Shown here: positions 32,966 through 43,929 of the stretch, one piece after another | Position numbering within the stretch: the stretch's first letter is position 1 | Layout: each line of letters opens with the position of its first letter | Assembly: GCA_032718475.1 (NCBI GenBank) | Contig: JAUCBJ010006631.1 | Span: 1 to 64,000, forward strand | Reading direction: 5' to 3' | Source of the DNA: Nemertoderma westbladi | Taxonomy: Eukaryota > Xenacoelomorpha > Nemertodermatida > Nemertodermatidae | Length of the DNA: 64,000 bases | Notes under the pieces: model-generated | Seen by the model: only the letters and a program-made list of their open reading frames with translations | Database searches by the model: none | Told to the model about the DNA's origin: nothing | Program-made: the position numbers and the translations under genes

Positions 32966-33149
32966 CTTGGTCTACATAAAGTGCTCTAAGTCGGCTAGTG
33001 TTGACATTATGTGGTGAATAAAACCAAATTTGTGAGAAAAAGCGGGATTTAAATCCAATGTATTCAGAAACCTTCAACCGGAATTCTGGAATATCACTGT
33101 GTTCCAGAACAACAATTGGAAAGGCCCCGACAATAGAAATCGCCATATA
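32966..33149 (-). CDS. Candidate exon, possibly near the 5' end of the mosaic gene
   Basis: Open between acceptor ttattgttacag and donor CAAG|GTACCT (phase 0 in, 1 out), encoding AISIVGAFPIVVLEHSD and SQIWFYSPHNVNTSRLRALY. Alternatively an ATG at 33164 gives a hydrophobic, signal-peptide-like start (MLLLQYMAISIVGAFPIVVL). One more exon would be needed to join it in phase to 29532. Confidence 0.35.
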
Positions 33150-33564
33150 CTGTAACAATAACAACTCGCTTCAGTATCTACGGTGTTCACCATTTAATTT
33201 GTTCCTCCCTCGTATTCCACCCCCTACTGAGTCCTGCGTTCGCACATTACGCGGTCTGCATGAGAATGTTTACCACTTACTGGTCTGCCCCCAAATCAGT
33301 GACAACCTAATGAAGTTGGACTTATCGGGGCCCTCCAGCGGCCTCGAGTGTGAACTGCTCGCATCACTCAGCCCAACTCGCCCCCCCCCCCCCCACCCCC
33401 TTCGTTTCATTTTTTACTCTAATTTTACTTGGTCGGTTGCGGTGCTTTTATTTATCTATTATTGTTTGAATTTATTTTACTTAGTATTTATTTGCCTTCA
33501 CTTGACGTAACATTAAATATATAATTTAACAAAATAAAACTTTAAACCATTATATCGCTCATTA

Positions 33565-34810
33565 ATAATATGTCTACAATAACATATATATGTCTATAAT
33601 ATATAAATATATGTCTATAATATATAAATATATGTCTACAATAACATATATATGTCTATAATATATAAATATATGTCTATAATATATAAATATATGTCTA
33701 CAATAACATATATATGTCTATAATATATAAATATATGTCTATAATATATAAATATATGTCTACAATAACATATATATGTCTATAATATATAAATATATGT
33801 CTATAATATATAAATATATGTCTATAATATATAACTATATGTCTATAATATATAAATATATGTCTACAAAAACATATATATGTTTATAATATATAAATAT
33901 ATGTCTATAATAACTATATGTCTATAATATATAAATATATGTCTATAATATATAAATATATGTCTATAATATATAAATATATGTCTATAATATATAAATA
34001 TATGTCTATAATATATAAATATATGTCTATAATATATAAATATATGTCTATAATATATAAATATATGTCTATAATATATAAATATATGTCTATAATATAT
34101 AAATATATGTCTATAATATATAAATATATGTCTATAATATATAAATATATGTCTATAATATATAAATATATGTCTATAATATATAAATATATGTCTATAA
34201 TATATAAATATATGTCTATAATAACTATATGTCTATAATATATAAATATATGTCTATAATAACTATCTGTCTATAATATATAATTATGTCTATAATATAT
34301 AAATATATGTCTATAATATATAAATATATGTCTATAATATATAAATATATGTCTATAATATATAAATATATGTCTATAATATATAAATATATGTCTATAA
34401 TATATAAATATATGTCTATAATATATAAATATTTGTCTATAATATATAAATATATGTCTATAATATATAAATATATGTCTATAATATATAAATATATGTC
34501 TATAATATATAAATATATGTCTACAATAACATATATATGTCTATAATATATAAATATATGTCTATAATATATAAATATATGTCTACAAAAACATATATAT
34601 GTTTATAATATATAAATATATGTCTATAATAACTATATGTCTATAATATATAAATATATGTCTATAATAACTATCTGTCTATAATATATAAATATATAAA
34701 TATATGTATATAATAACTATATGTCTATAATATATAAATATATGTCTATAATAACATATATATGTCTATAATATATAAATATATGTATATAATAACTATA
34801 TGTCTACAAA
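33565..34810. repeat. 21-bp AT-rich satellite, about 58 copies
   Basis: Unit tatgtctataatatataaat plus a, with interspersed variants (atgtctacaataacatatat). The plus ORFs repeating MSIIYKY are products of the 21-bp period and not genes. Confidence 0.95.
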
Positions 34811-34950
34811 CATGACCCAATATACGAATAGCAATACTGCCAATATTGATAAAATTATTTAACAATATGTTTACAGAGTCAATAGAATAGTGCCTATTTA
34901 GAAATATAAAAAATTAATTTTTAAAGCTTTCTAATATAACTTTCCTTGAA

Positions 34951-36114
34951 TTAGTCTGAATATTTGAATTTACTTTGTTGTAGAATTCGAACTATAGCAG
35001 TAATTCCTTGTTGAAGCACCTTACATCTGTCATTCATATCTGAGGCCATAAATTTATCTTCCATTCCTCTGTGTGGACAACCACTGACAAATACAGACCT
35101 AAGTCTACGGAACTCCGTAACATCCGCCTTCATTTGTTCCACACCATAGACGTTTATGTGGTGGTCGAGTTTTCTGCTGAAGTAATCGTACAGCATGAAG
35201 TCAGCCTTGTTGATCTCTTTGAGTTTCTCGGTTTGTTTTGTAGTTAAACTTTTAGTTCTTTTATTAATTCTGGGATTTATAGGAATATACACTATATCAT
35301 CCATCGCCCAACCCATTAACTTCTTTAACAGGATCATTGATTCGTCGAACCTTTCCATAACCATTACTAACTCGAATTCCTTATCGATGTAGTTAATCGC
35401 TTCTTGAATTTCAGAGATATTGGCAGTTCTACTGAACCGAAAACCGAAATTTAACATCATTGGGTCCCTTAGAGGAAATTCTTTTTTTCCTTTAAAATGG
35501 AATTCGTCTGGATTCGCGATAAAATATTCCAAATGTTTATGATTACTACAAGGAGGAAGCAATGAACACATGTACTCCATTAAAGACTCGAATTGACGGG
35601 AAGGTTCTCTAACGATAGAAACCTTTTTGTAACCCGGTTTCATTAAGAAGTCCACCGTTGTTTTATTGTATACTGTGTGAAGGTAAATTACATCTATGGT
35701 GTTCCTAATTGTACTTTTGTCTTTATCCTTGTAGTTTAACAATAATTCTGGAACAAAAGGAGTTACCCATTCCACAAAATGAAGAAGCCCTGGTTTTGGC
35801 ACACCAATCCTCAGATGGTTCCGAATAGCGAACCAAGTCAGTACGGTACTCAAGGTTTCACTGCCACATTTATGTTGCTTCAAGAAATATATCCCTGTGG
35901 AGTGCTGGGGAAGAGTAGATTCATGAATTATTGTGGTGGCATTGTGTAAAGTGAGTTTTGTAGAATTAGATAATATTGCTGAATGGTATGAATTATTGTG
36001 TTGTACTATTAGATTGTTCGTATAGATATTCTTAGTCAATAGAAATAATGAGATATAACATATCGTTGTTAAGATAACCACCTGAGTGCATAGCAATCTG
36101 ATCTTAGTTGCCAT
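34951..36114 (-). CDS. Galactose-3-O-sulfotransferase family protein (Gal3ST-like)
   Basis: 387 codons, complete, single exon; length fits the family. Type II membrane layout: a short cytosolic tail, one membrane segment (about residues 8-27), a stem with N-glycosylation sequons (N40, N50, N58), then the catalytic domain. The 5'-phosphosulfate-binding region is FLKQHKCGSETL (residues 78-88; relatives often have THK-x-x-SST), and the 3'-phosphate-binding region is VSIVREPSRQFES (165-177). MERFDESMILLKKLMGW is another family block. By family knowledge it transfers sulfate from PAPS to the 3-OH of galactose on glycolipids or glycans in the Golgi; the acceptor cannot be read from sequence. The LTR element in the same orientation ends 219 bp upstream. 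Confidence 0.88.
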   Translation of the reverse strand: MATKIRLLCTQVVILTTICYISLFLLTKNIYTNNLIVQHNNSYHSAILSNSTKLTLHNATTIIHESTLPQHSTGIYFLKQHKCGSETLSTVLTWFAIRNHLRIGVPKPGLLHFVEWVTPFVPELLLNYKDKDKSTIRNTIDVIYLHTVYNKTTVDFLMKPGYKKVSIVREPSRQFESLMEYMCSLLPPCSNHKHLEYFIANPDEFHFKGKKEFPLRDPMMLNFGFRFSRTANISEIQEAINYIDKEFELVMVMERFDESMILLKKLMGWAMDDIVYIPINPRINKRTKSLTTKQTEKLKEINKADFMLYDYFSRKLDHHINVYGVEQMKADVTEFRRLRSVFVSGCPHRGMEDKFMASDMNDRCKVLQQGITAIVRILQQSKFKYSD

Positions 36115-36332
36115 CAGGAATAATATTAGGAATGTAAGATATTATACAAAAGAGTTAAGGTGCTAGTCAAGAGAAAAACAAAGGCCAGCTAAGTGTTTAT
36201 ACAATACAAGATCTATACAGTCTAAACCCGAAATTTATTTATTTATATGGAATTAATTTCGCACTATCAAATCGCCATGGTGACATATTTCCCAACTTTA
36301 TATCGCAGTGTGACATTATTTTTCAGTATGTC
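36115..36332 (-). promoter_or_regulatory. Short upstream region of the sulfotransferase gene
   Basis: Only 218 bp separate the start codon from the 3' LTR. No clear TATA box is identified; inferred to hold the 5' UTR and perhaps core promoter. Confidence 0.3.
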
Positions 36333-38487
36333 TGATAAACAACCGCGACCTCTATACTAACAGCAGAACTGTTGAACAGACCAATACCCGTTAATATCCT
36401 TCTGCCAACCTAATAAGTTCTCGTCTAACCAATAAGACACAAAGACTGCTCTACTGTTAAGTAAAGGGGATCAGGAGCGTGCTATTACTAAATTGTAAGG
36501 GTTGCTAAATACAAAACCGCTACTTATCGTTAGATGGCGCTAATCTGCCGTCCACTAATATATTTTACTAAATTTACACAACTCCTGCAAAATCGCTTGT
36601 TCCTTTCTCTACCGATTGCTCGATAGAGAGCTAACTGTTCGAATCTATGAGCCACGCAGGAATAACCAAAACAATAAACCCGAGTCGGCTCCCTAAGCTT
36701 ACTTAAGACGAGTGCGAGAGGCCTTGCACTCAGAGTATTCTTACGCCTAATTTTATCACTATTAAAGCACGCTATTACCTACGTCTTTCTAATCGCGAAT
36801 ACTGGAGGTTCCCTAACGTAATGTGTGAATGCGAGAATATTTAAAATATCAAAATGGTACAGTATCTGTTTCTACGTGGATAATACCACTCCGAGTCTAA
36901 AACTGCCCGCGACTGGCTTTAGGCCAGCAAAATTACTAGCGTATCGTGCGTACCGAATAGTGCGTTCTAGCTGATTGCCCGCTAATGCAAATAACCGCTC
37001 AGCGTGAATAGTTTACAGTACACTAATTATTACCTTAGCTACTCTCCGCTATGCTGCGTACTAATTCTTAATTTTTTACTAATTAATTACAGTCACAAAT
37101 ATTTAACAGCGTACTAATTACTAAGAGTTCCAGAATACGTAATTCTAATTTATCACGCAACAGGTTTCGCTAGTAATAGCCTAAATTGCCGTATTACTTT
37201 GACCTAATCAATAACTAATTATTGTAACTAAGAAATAGAAATCAATCAAAGGAAAAAGAGCGCCTATCTAAGCATTCGTAATCTTAGGCACACTTCAATA
37301 ACACACCAATCAGCGTTAGAAATCACAGTTTACAATTGTGCAATTCACTACTCGTACTCCACACTCAACGTTGTAATACGCGCAGGCCTCTCCCGGGTAC
37401 ATCTAGGATTCCTAACTAACCCAATTCCTGCCCCCCTAATACTAAATAGAGACAAAACCTGGATCATCAGCCCCCTAGATACTGTACCGGCGATCGGTCT
37501 GCGTGCCGCAGTGCAAGATACCCGCCCGCAACGGTGACCCTGGCCAGCGTTGCCCGCTTTGAATCCTCCGCTCTCTCCTAGTCGCTCAACCCCCCGATGC
37601 GCCCACCGCCCACTGGCACCTTAGCCCTCCATGATGCTAATAGCTACCGTAGCGGCGCATGCAAATCACAAAGTCTGACAGTCTCAGGAATCCCTTGGGA
37701 TTATTGCGCAGAAAAGAATCACATAGAACCATCAATCAAAGGTAGAAATCATAGTTCGATTGTAATTTGCAGTAATCGAAGGAATTATTGAGAAACACAA
37801 GCAAAGTAATCGTACTAGCAAATCATTCCAAGAAATTAATCAAAATTAGCAAATTGCAGAAAATACGATATCCTAATACAAAATTAGAGACAGCTCAGCA
37901 AGTAAATTGTAACAGGGGTGTGTCATGTGATAAGGCATGAACATATGAACAACAAAAGGCCCTACCGGCACACCGCCAATTTATAGGTGATCCCGATGGG
38001 GTGATGCAATAAGGTGACTCAATCGCTCTCCCATTGGCTCTCCAGTCCATGCTAGCATTAAACCAACCTGGAAGCAGTTAATCCAATAAGGAGACCGGAT
38101 TGTAGCCCTATGCCCTCAAATTATTACCATATATGGTAATGGATCACGTCTCTGGCTGCTGAATGGCCAGGACAGCGTCCCTATATGCTAGCCCTATCAA
38201 ACTAATATCAGCAAGCACAAAATCCAGGGTCCGAGTAAACTCGCTACCCTGGAACTATCTACATATATCCTAATACAAAATTACGTAGGTAGGGCTACAT
38301 ACTATACAAAATGAATGGATGCAAAATATATGGGCGTTTTAACTTCCTTACCTAAATGTCACCACACTGCGCCTTATCTAAATAATTATACTGCACAACG
38401 GACTAATATTACGTACAGTATAACGGACTAATACTGCATACTGCATAATGGACTAATACTGTGGATACAGCGCCATATACCGTAACA
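36333..38487 (-). repeat. 3' LTR (2,155 bp)
   Basis: Matches 54971-57199 almost base for base, beginning tgataaacaaccgcgacctc and ending accgtaaca. It has one copy of the 25-bp unit that is expanded in the other LTR. The 64-codon ORF at 37597 is present in both LTRs and is not a gene. Confidence 0.93.
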
Positions 38488-38923
38488 CCGCTCCAAGGGA
38501 AATCATATAATGTTTCCCTCCAATTGTAGAAGAGTATAAGGTGATGTATACAAAACAAAATAAATTTCTTCCAACCAATCTAAATAACATAATAATTCTA
38601 CTATTTACAAATATTGCCATAGATATTGCATAATGAATTACATACAAATTAAATTTACAAAATATTGTTTCTCGTTCATTCTTACTACATAATGATTACT
38701 ACATACAAAATCAAATATAAAAATTTTGCTAGGGCAAGTGAAAGGAGTAAGCCAAACCCGCAGGTTTGTCTCCCCAATCACTTCCTTCGCCTCTTTCATA
38801 ATATAAATTCAAATAACTCAACTAGTGTATACGAGTCTAGTCGAAAATTTTCAAATGCTACAATATACATCAGAGCGACGATGATGTATATATCTAGAGT
38901 CTGTCGCCCTGTGCCATAATGTA
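38488..38923 (-). other. 3' untranslated region of the retrotransposon
   Basis: Between the third ORF and the 3' LTR. The short purine stretch TTGGAGCGG beside the LTR may be the polypurine tract. Contains palindrome copy 1 (38752-38768). Confidence 0.5.
38752..38768. repeat. Element palindrome, copy 1
   Basis: CCAAACCCGCAGGTTTG with outer arms agtga/tcact; in the 3' UTR. Confidence 0.8.
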
Positions 38924-41900
38924 TTATCGACCCGCTCCTGGGTTCTTTGGGCTCGCTCCTCTCTTTCGTCCCCTTCCCAGATACACTAATCTACCTCTAG
39001 TCGACTCCGTTGACGGCGTCCGTGAGGCGTCACTCCCCGGAACCGGCGACGACGTTCCCTGAGCCCCGACAGATTCTCGGCTCGAACTTCTCCCTCGGCC
39101 TCGTCCCAATTGTCGCGCTCCCGTGGTCGCTTCCGCCAACTCTTCCTTCTGCAGTTGCACACGCGCTTTCTCAGACGCCCCCTGCGCCTTGCGCTGCAAC
39201 CGTTGAGCTTCTATAATGGAGTGGTAGTGGTCGTCCTTGACTTGACGCTTGTCTTGGACCCCTCCTCCTGGTTCTTTCCGCGAGCCTTGAGCTCCAGCGG
39301 TCGTCGCTGTGGTCGCTGCGATCCTTTGTTCCTGTATCCTCTCGGCGGTCAATGAACCCACTGGCACATGAGTCAACAAGAATTCGTTGCGGTATTGTAT
39401 AGCCGCCATCCTCCAATCACCTCGCGCGCGTACCACTTTTCTAGTCTCCGTAAATACACCCTTCGTGATGCGATCGCAAATAGCAACGAAGTTCCATGTG
39501 TACTTATTGTCCATGTTCAATTGTCTGAAGTATTCTCGGACTACGATAACTCCAGTGTTCTGTGGAAGGTCTTGAGCAGTTAGGATGAGCTCCTGATATT
39601 GTGGTAGCGATTGTAGATATGGCTCGTACGCAACATGCGATGGGTCTACCGCCCAAAACCCATATCCCGCTTTAAATGGTAACCAACGCATCTGCGCTTG
39701 AATATGGTAATCCGCCACACTCTCCCACTTATCTAACATCTCCCGAAGTAGGTTAGCGCTATGGTTTTGAAAGGAATCATCTCGCAGCTGACATCTCGCG
39801 CTACGGTGTCCTTTTACTCCACAATATCCACATTGAGAAATGAAGACGGTGCACGTGTGAAACGAATGGTCGGTCTCATTGCACCAACGACAGACCTTAT
39901 GCGCCGCCTCTATTACCGCGTCGCACGACTTTAGATTGTGCCTTGTGCTGCCGCACAATTTGCACCTACGCGCTTGTGGAAACCAGGCCCTCTCGTATAT
40001 GAGGTCTCCAATCGGTTTCGCACTTCCTTCCTTCCCAATGTCTAATACGATGTCGTCCTCTCCGGTCAACGGTTGTCGATCCGGAACAAAGTAAACATCC
40101 TCGCCCTTGTCCTCTATCTCCAATATTTCCTCCCGCGTTCGTTTCGGATATGTCTTCTCCACCGGAAGATCTACTCCGAACACCTCTACTAACGTTTCCG
40201 GCCAGCCCTCCTTAACAGGTCTATCAGCCTCCGAGTGGAAGGGAGTACCAAACCCGCGGGTTTGATTCCCGAACCACTTCTCCAAAGCTTCTGGCGTCGG
40301 ATATTCCATCGACGGTCGGTCTCCCAAATCTCCGATGTTCTGTCGATATACTCCTTCGAATATCGCTAATCCTCTCCTCACCATCGACGTATTCTCTAAC
40401 GATTGGTTGAAGAACGGGGTTAAGAAACGCTTCATCACGTCGGATTGGATTCCCCCTTTCGAGCGAACGTATTGATCTCCTCCGAATACCAATGGATGAC
40501 GCTTCAAAACTCGCGCAACGATATCCGCTAATAAACAAGTCACCGTGTTCGACTCAAGCACCAAATAATATTGTAGCGACGCACGGGGTGGCGCGCAAAT
40601 GTTCCAATACACTAACGCTTGCCGCTTGAAGTGGGATTTGAACTCCGCTCCCGGTGGCGTGTTGTATTCGCCATACGCCTCCTCGTACTTCTTTTGCGTC
40701 TTCAACTTAAAGTCCCAATTATACAACAAGTGTGCTATAAAGCCCATACCAGTCTTGGCAGAGTTGGGATACTCCCTATAAATTCCAATATCCTGTGCCC
40801 ATAGCAACAATAGCTTGGTGTCGACAAACGGTCTCGGCAATCTATCTTCCAGATCAGTCATGGCGTTGAAGTCGCTCTCCAAATCGCTCTGGACTCCCGA
40901 TCCCACCTTGACGTAATCTTGGTTGAGAATAGCCTCTCTAACCTTCTTTGGTAACATCCTGGCGTCGATACGCTCCGCTCCGTGCATACCTCCTCGCCTG
41001 CATACCTCCAAAATCTGTTCCCTAGGATCCTTCCCTTTCCGATATTGTGTCGTTATGATGGGCTCCGGTCTCTCTCGATCCGCCCTCACACGCATAAACA
41101 CATGAGTCACACCATCGGCCGCACGAATTTGAATACACTTGCTAGTCAAGCATTCCTGATGGGACCCTCCTTCATTGTCGTAGAACATCACTCTCCAATC
41201 CTGCAGTGATTCCTCCGTTTTCCTCCACTGACGCTGAATCTCATCTGATGGGGTCCACATGCGCTCGATCGCCTTGTGGTCATCATATCGGGTATAAGAA
41301 CCCTTCCTCCTCAGCCACGTCTGGTCTACTTCCTCGTCATCTGGGAATGTAGCCACCGCGACCCATACCTTGATGTACTTATCCAACCATCCGAATAACT
41401 TACTCTCCTTCCCCGGAGCTCCAATCTTGTCCAAAGTGTCGTAATCTGTGATCTGCATTGGGACATCACGCAAGAACTTCGCGCATAAAACTTCCCGTAG
41501 ACAGTCAACGTTCCAATGGTCCGCCATTCTTACCATCGGCAAGAATCGTATCGCTTCTCGCGACTCCGGATGATCTACTAATATCGCAGGTTCGGTGCCG
41601 TCGGAATAATACACCGGTCCGGGTTGAGATACGACCTGTGGAACAAATCCGGTCACTCTCCTCGTCTCCTCTTGATGTCTATCCGCGGTCTTATTATACT
41701 CCGCTATCCTGTTCTCAAATAACTCTTTCGCCTTCGCCGCTCGCTCCTCCTGCCGCAACGCGTCTATGTCGTCCTGATGCTCAGGTGTGAGGCTTCTCAC
41801 TCGGTGAGGTGAAGTAAACGCAGTCCAGGGACTCGAGAGCTCCAAACCCACGGGTTTGGTACCCGAGTCCCGCGCCGCTTCGCGCCGCGCCTCTAGATCC

Positions 41901-42631
41901 TTGTAGGCTCGGTACAGCGAAATGGCCGCTGCCGTCTCTATCAAACTGGGTGTCGAACAGGGTTTAATCTCCGTATACGGATCTAATGTCGTAACGGTCG
42001 GCGTAATGGGTCTCGGAGGTCGCTTTCCGCTGAAGTCGATACTGATCATCGGGTTGCTCATCGGGTAACCTCCCTCGTTGTATCTAAGGAATTGGTGAGC
42101 TGGACATCGCGTTAATATCGGTTCCGGATGTTGCTCGTCTAATCGGTCGGGAATCGCCACGTCCTGTTTATTCATGCATTCACCACACTTGTAGAAGAGC
42201 TTGTATACGCTGAAGACTTTCGGCGTCTCCTGATCCTCGCCTCGAGTCCTCCGATACAGGTGCATTCCGTCGAACTGGTCTCGGACTGCAGGTAGAGGCT
42301 CCTCGTGTCGTAAATACATATTCATATGGTATAGTCGTGCGATTTCCTCGTCCGGATCTGCGCTAATGTCGCACACGTCCAAAGCAAAGTCGTAGGGATA
42401 CCGCGTGCGATACTCTCTCCGCAAGACTTCCATCCGGTCCCCCAACGCTCTCATTCTTTCTCTCCGTAATTCTTTATCATAACTTGGTTTATACTTCCCG
42501 TTCAGCTCCATCACGGACCGCCCATGGTAGTAAACGTTAGAGTCTTTACATCCTGGTCGCGCGAATGGTAGCTCCGCCTCCTCTCTGGCAGTAAATCCTC
42601 TGCGCGGTTGCGCTCTAATATCCCTCTCCAT
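38924..42631 (-). CDS. Third ORF of the retrotransposon: DEDD 3'-5' exonuclease-like protein with three CCHC zinc knuckles
   Basis: 1,235 codons, fully open, in the position where an envelope-like gene might lie. Residues 146-182 hold C-x2-C ... C-x2-H, zinc-ribbon-like. Residues 478-705 resemble the RNase D/WRN/EXD exonuclease fold: Exo I DxE at D485-N-E487, then CIQIRAADGVTHVF; Exo II VKVGSGVQSDL with D583; VDTK at 603-606; an Exo III-like YYLVLES (Y689; E693 at the place of the usual Asp). Residues 890-903, 914-927 and 934-947 are three perfect CX2CX4HX4C knuckles. The C terminus is Arg/Gly-rich. The role is unknown; nucleic-acid binding and processing is inferred. The start ATG is the first in frame; expression may need splicing, as pol ends 760 bp upstream. 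Confidence 0.75.
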   Translation of the reverse strand: MERDIRAQPRRGFTAREEAELPFARPGCKDSNVYYHGRSVMELNGKYKPSYDKELRRERMRALGDRMEVLRREYRTRYPYDFALDVCDISADPDEEIARLYHMNMYLRHEEPLPAVRDQFDGMHLYRRTRGEDQETPKVFSVYKLFYKCGECMNKQDVAIPDRLDEQHPEPILTRCPAHQFLRYNEGGYPMSNPMISIDFSGKRPPRPITPTVTTLDPYTEIKPCSTPSLIETAAAISLYRAYKDLEARREAARDSGTKPVGLELSSPWTAFTSPHRVRSLTPEHQDDIDALRQEERAAKAKELFENRIAEYNKTADRHQEETRRVTGFVPQVVSQPGPVYYSDGTEPAILVDHPESREAIRFLPMVRMADHWNVDCLREVLCAKFLRDVPMQITDYDTLDKIGAPGKESKLFGWLDKYIKVWVAVATFPDDEEVDQTWLRRKGSYTRYDDHKAIERMWTPSDEIQRQWRKTEESLQDWRVMFYDNEGGSHQECLTSKCIQIRAADGVTHVFMRVRADRERPEPIITTQYRKGKDPREQILEVCRRGGMHGAERIDARMLPKKVREAILNQDYVKVGSGVQSDLESDFNAMTDLEDRLPRPFVDTKLLLLWAQDIGIYREYPNSAKTGMGFIAHLLYNWDFKLKTQKKYEEAYGEYNTPPGAEFKSHFKRQALVYWNICAPPRASLQYYLVLESNTVTCLLADIVARVLKRHPLVFGGDQYVRSKGGIQSDVMKRFLTPFFNQSLENTSMVRRGLAIFEGVYRQNIGDLGDRPSMEYPTPEALEKWFGNQTRGFGTPFHSEADRPVKEGWPETLVEVFGVDLPVEKTYPKRTREEILEIEDKGEDVYFVPDRQPLTGEDDIVLDIGKEGSAKPIGDLIYERAWFPQARRCKLCGSTRHNLKSCDAVIEAAHKVCRWCNETDHSFHTCTVFISQCGYCGVKGHRSARCQLRDDSFQNHSANLLREMLDKWESVADYHIQAQMRWLPFKAGYGFWAVDPSHVAYEPYLQSLPQYQELILTAQDLPQNTGVIVVREYFRQLNMDNKYTWNFVAICDRITKGVFTETRKVVRARGDWRMAAIQYRNEFLLTHVPVGSLTAERIQEQRIAATTATTAGAQGSRKEPGGGVQDKRQVKDDHYHSIIEAQRLQRKAQGASEKARVQLQKEELAEATTGARQLGRGRGRSSSRESVGAQGTSSPVPGSDASRTPSTESTRGRLVYLGRGRKRGASPKNPGAGR
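40248..40264. repeat. Element palindrome, copy 2
   Basis: CCAAACCCGCGGGTTTG with outer arms agtgg/ccact and ggga/tccc; inside the third ORF, read as NQTRGFGT. Confidence 0.85.
41828..41871. repeat. Element palindrome, copy 3
   Basis: Core CCAAACCCACGGGTTTGG (41842-41859) with outer arms gggactcg/cgagtccc; inside the third ORF, read as GTKPVGLE. Confidence 0.88.
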
Positions 42632-43389
42632 TATGTTACGCGTATATACATATATATATATCCCAATAAGTGCCGTTACGTAACCAATTACACTGTGGGT
42701 AAATCAGTTAGATGTCGCCGAAAGACAGACCTCCCGAACCCCCCCGCCTTCCAGCAGTTCAGGTTCGACTCTCTAGATCCCGTCTCTTCCTAACTAACTA
42801 TCCTCTAACCTATTCCCATGCATAGCGCAAAAACTTTGGAGATAAACTGGCCGTGACCAACTCACTTTTTGATGCCCAAACTACTCCCATTACTCGTACT
42901 AAACTACAGTAGTTAGAAAGGACCATAGCCACAATACTCGACTATACCAAACCCACAGGTTTGATAATCGAACATCACACATCCTGCAAACTACTGAGTG
43001 GGATCCGTGCACCCCTCTGGTGCTACTAACCTTTAGCACCTTAGTTGCACTGTTGGCACCAATCTGTGGAAGTTGCTAAACTCAATTTACACTCCTACGT
43101 AATATAGCCGTCACCATGGTTTCTAAATGCTATTTTCCAGGCTTCACGACTTTTCAAATTACTGTTTATCTATAGACGAATTCTAAAACGCGTCTATACA
43201 CAGCGTCTGGAATTGTCTTGGGTTCACTTCTAATTTTTAAAATTTTCTAATTTTTTCCAAAATTTTGAAATAAAATTTTGTTTTGATACCCACCAGACAA
43301 AACTCAATGCAAATCACCACAACCCCGCTCCTATGCATTTCCTTGTATTTGCATACGAGGAATGCATACGAAGTGAGTTGCGTCCAACA
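42632..43389 (-). other. Spacer between pol and the third ORF
   Basis: No ORF. It holds palindrome copy 4 (42947-42963). A possible 3' splice site (acccacag) lies about 80 bp upstream of the third ORF's ATG, which would allow a spliced subgenomic mRNA. Confidence 0.45.
42947..42963. repeat. Element palindrome, copy 4
   Basis: CCAAACCCACAGGTTTG in the pol/third-ORF spacer; outer arms cgactat/ataatcg pair with one mismatch. Confidence 0.75.
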
Positions 43390-43929
43390 CTAATTCAGTT
43401 TTGAGGCAGGAGACAAATTATAATCTCCCGTCTCGATACGTGTCTCCTCTAATAACACAATATCTTGGACCGGTCGGTCCAAGGTGTGTAAACCATTAGT
43501 TTTACACTTTTTTGGGTGCGGACACTTGCACCTAATTTTCACAGTGACTGTGCGCACTATGTTTTGCACGTCTGGGTGTGTGTGCAAGATCACTCCCGTC
43601 TCCCAATACTTTCTCTTGACAATGGGTTCGGTTATCAACACGTAATCTCCCCTTTGGAGACTCCGAACCGTCTTGTACCACTTTGTTCTGGTGGATATGG
43701 TGGGAAGATAGTATTCCCGCCAATATTCCCAGAATGTGTACGCCACAAACTGTGTTACTTTCCAGCTCTTACGACTATATAGGTCGGCACTAATGGGTTC
43801 TGATGCCGGCACAAGAAATGCTGGACTCTGCATTAGCAAATGATTCGGCGTTAATGCAACACCGTCTGGCAACATAGCTATCGGCCTCGAGTTTAGGGTA
43901 TGCTCGATTTCAATAAAAGCTGTGACCAG
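43390..43929 (-). CDS. C-terminal integrase part of pol (DUF5641-like)
   Basis: In frame with the upstream pol ORF and separated from it only by a TAA at 43930-43932. It contains the conserved EIEHTLNSRPI and LTPNHLL blocks and the C-terminal WKVTQFVAYTFWEYWREYYL and RGDYVLI strands that end BEL/Pao integrases. The first ATG after the stop is at 43875. Confidence 0.8.
   Translation of the reverse strand: MVTAFIEIEHTLNSRPIAMLPDGVALTPNHLLMQSPAFLVPASEPISADLYSRKSWKVTQFVAYTFWEYWREYYLPTISTRTKWYKTVRSLQRGDYVLITEPIVKRKYWETGVILHTHPDVQNIVRTVTVKIRCKCPHPKKCKTNGLHTLDRPVQDIVLLEETRIETGDYNLSPASKLN

Noticed and set aside
33058-33510. 150-codon plus ORF with a zinc-like CVRTLRGLHENVYHLLVCP piece
   Set aside because: It could be a LINE C-terminal scrap, but the match is too short and it includes a poly(C) tract.
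33918-34546. ORFs repeating MSIIYKY
   Set aside because: A 21-bp AT-rich satellite stays open by arithmetic.
37597-37791. 64-codon ORF repeated at 56234-56428
   Set aside because: The duplication is due to its lying in both LTRs; no coding features.
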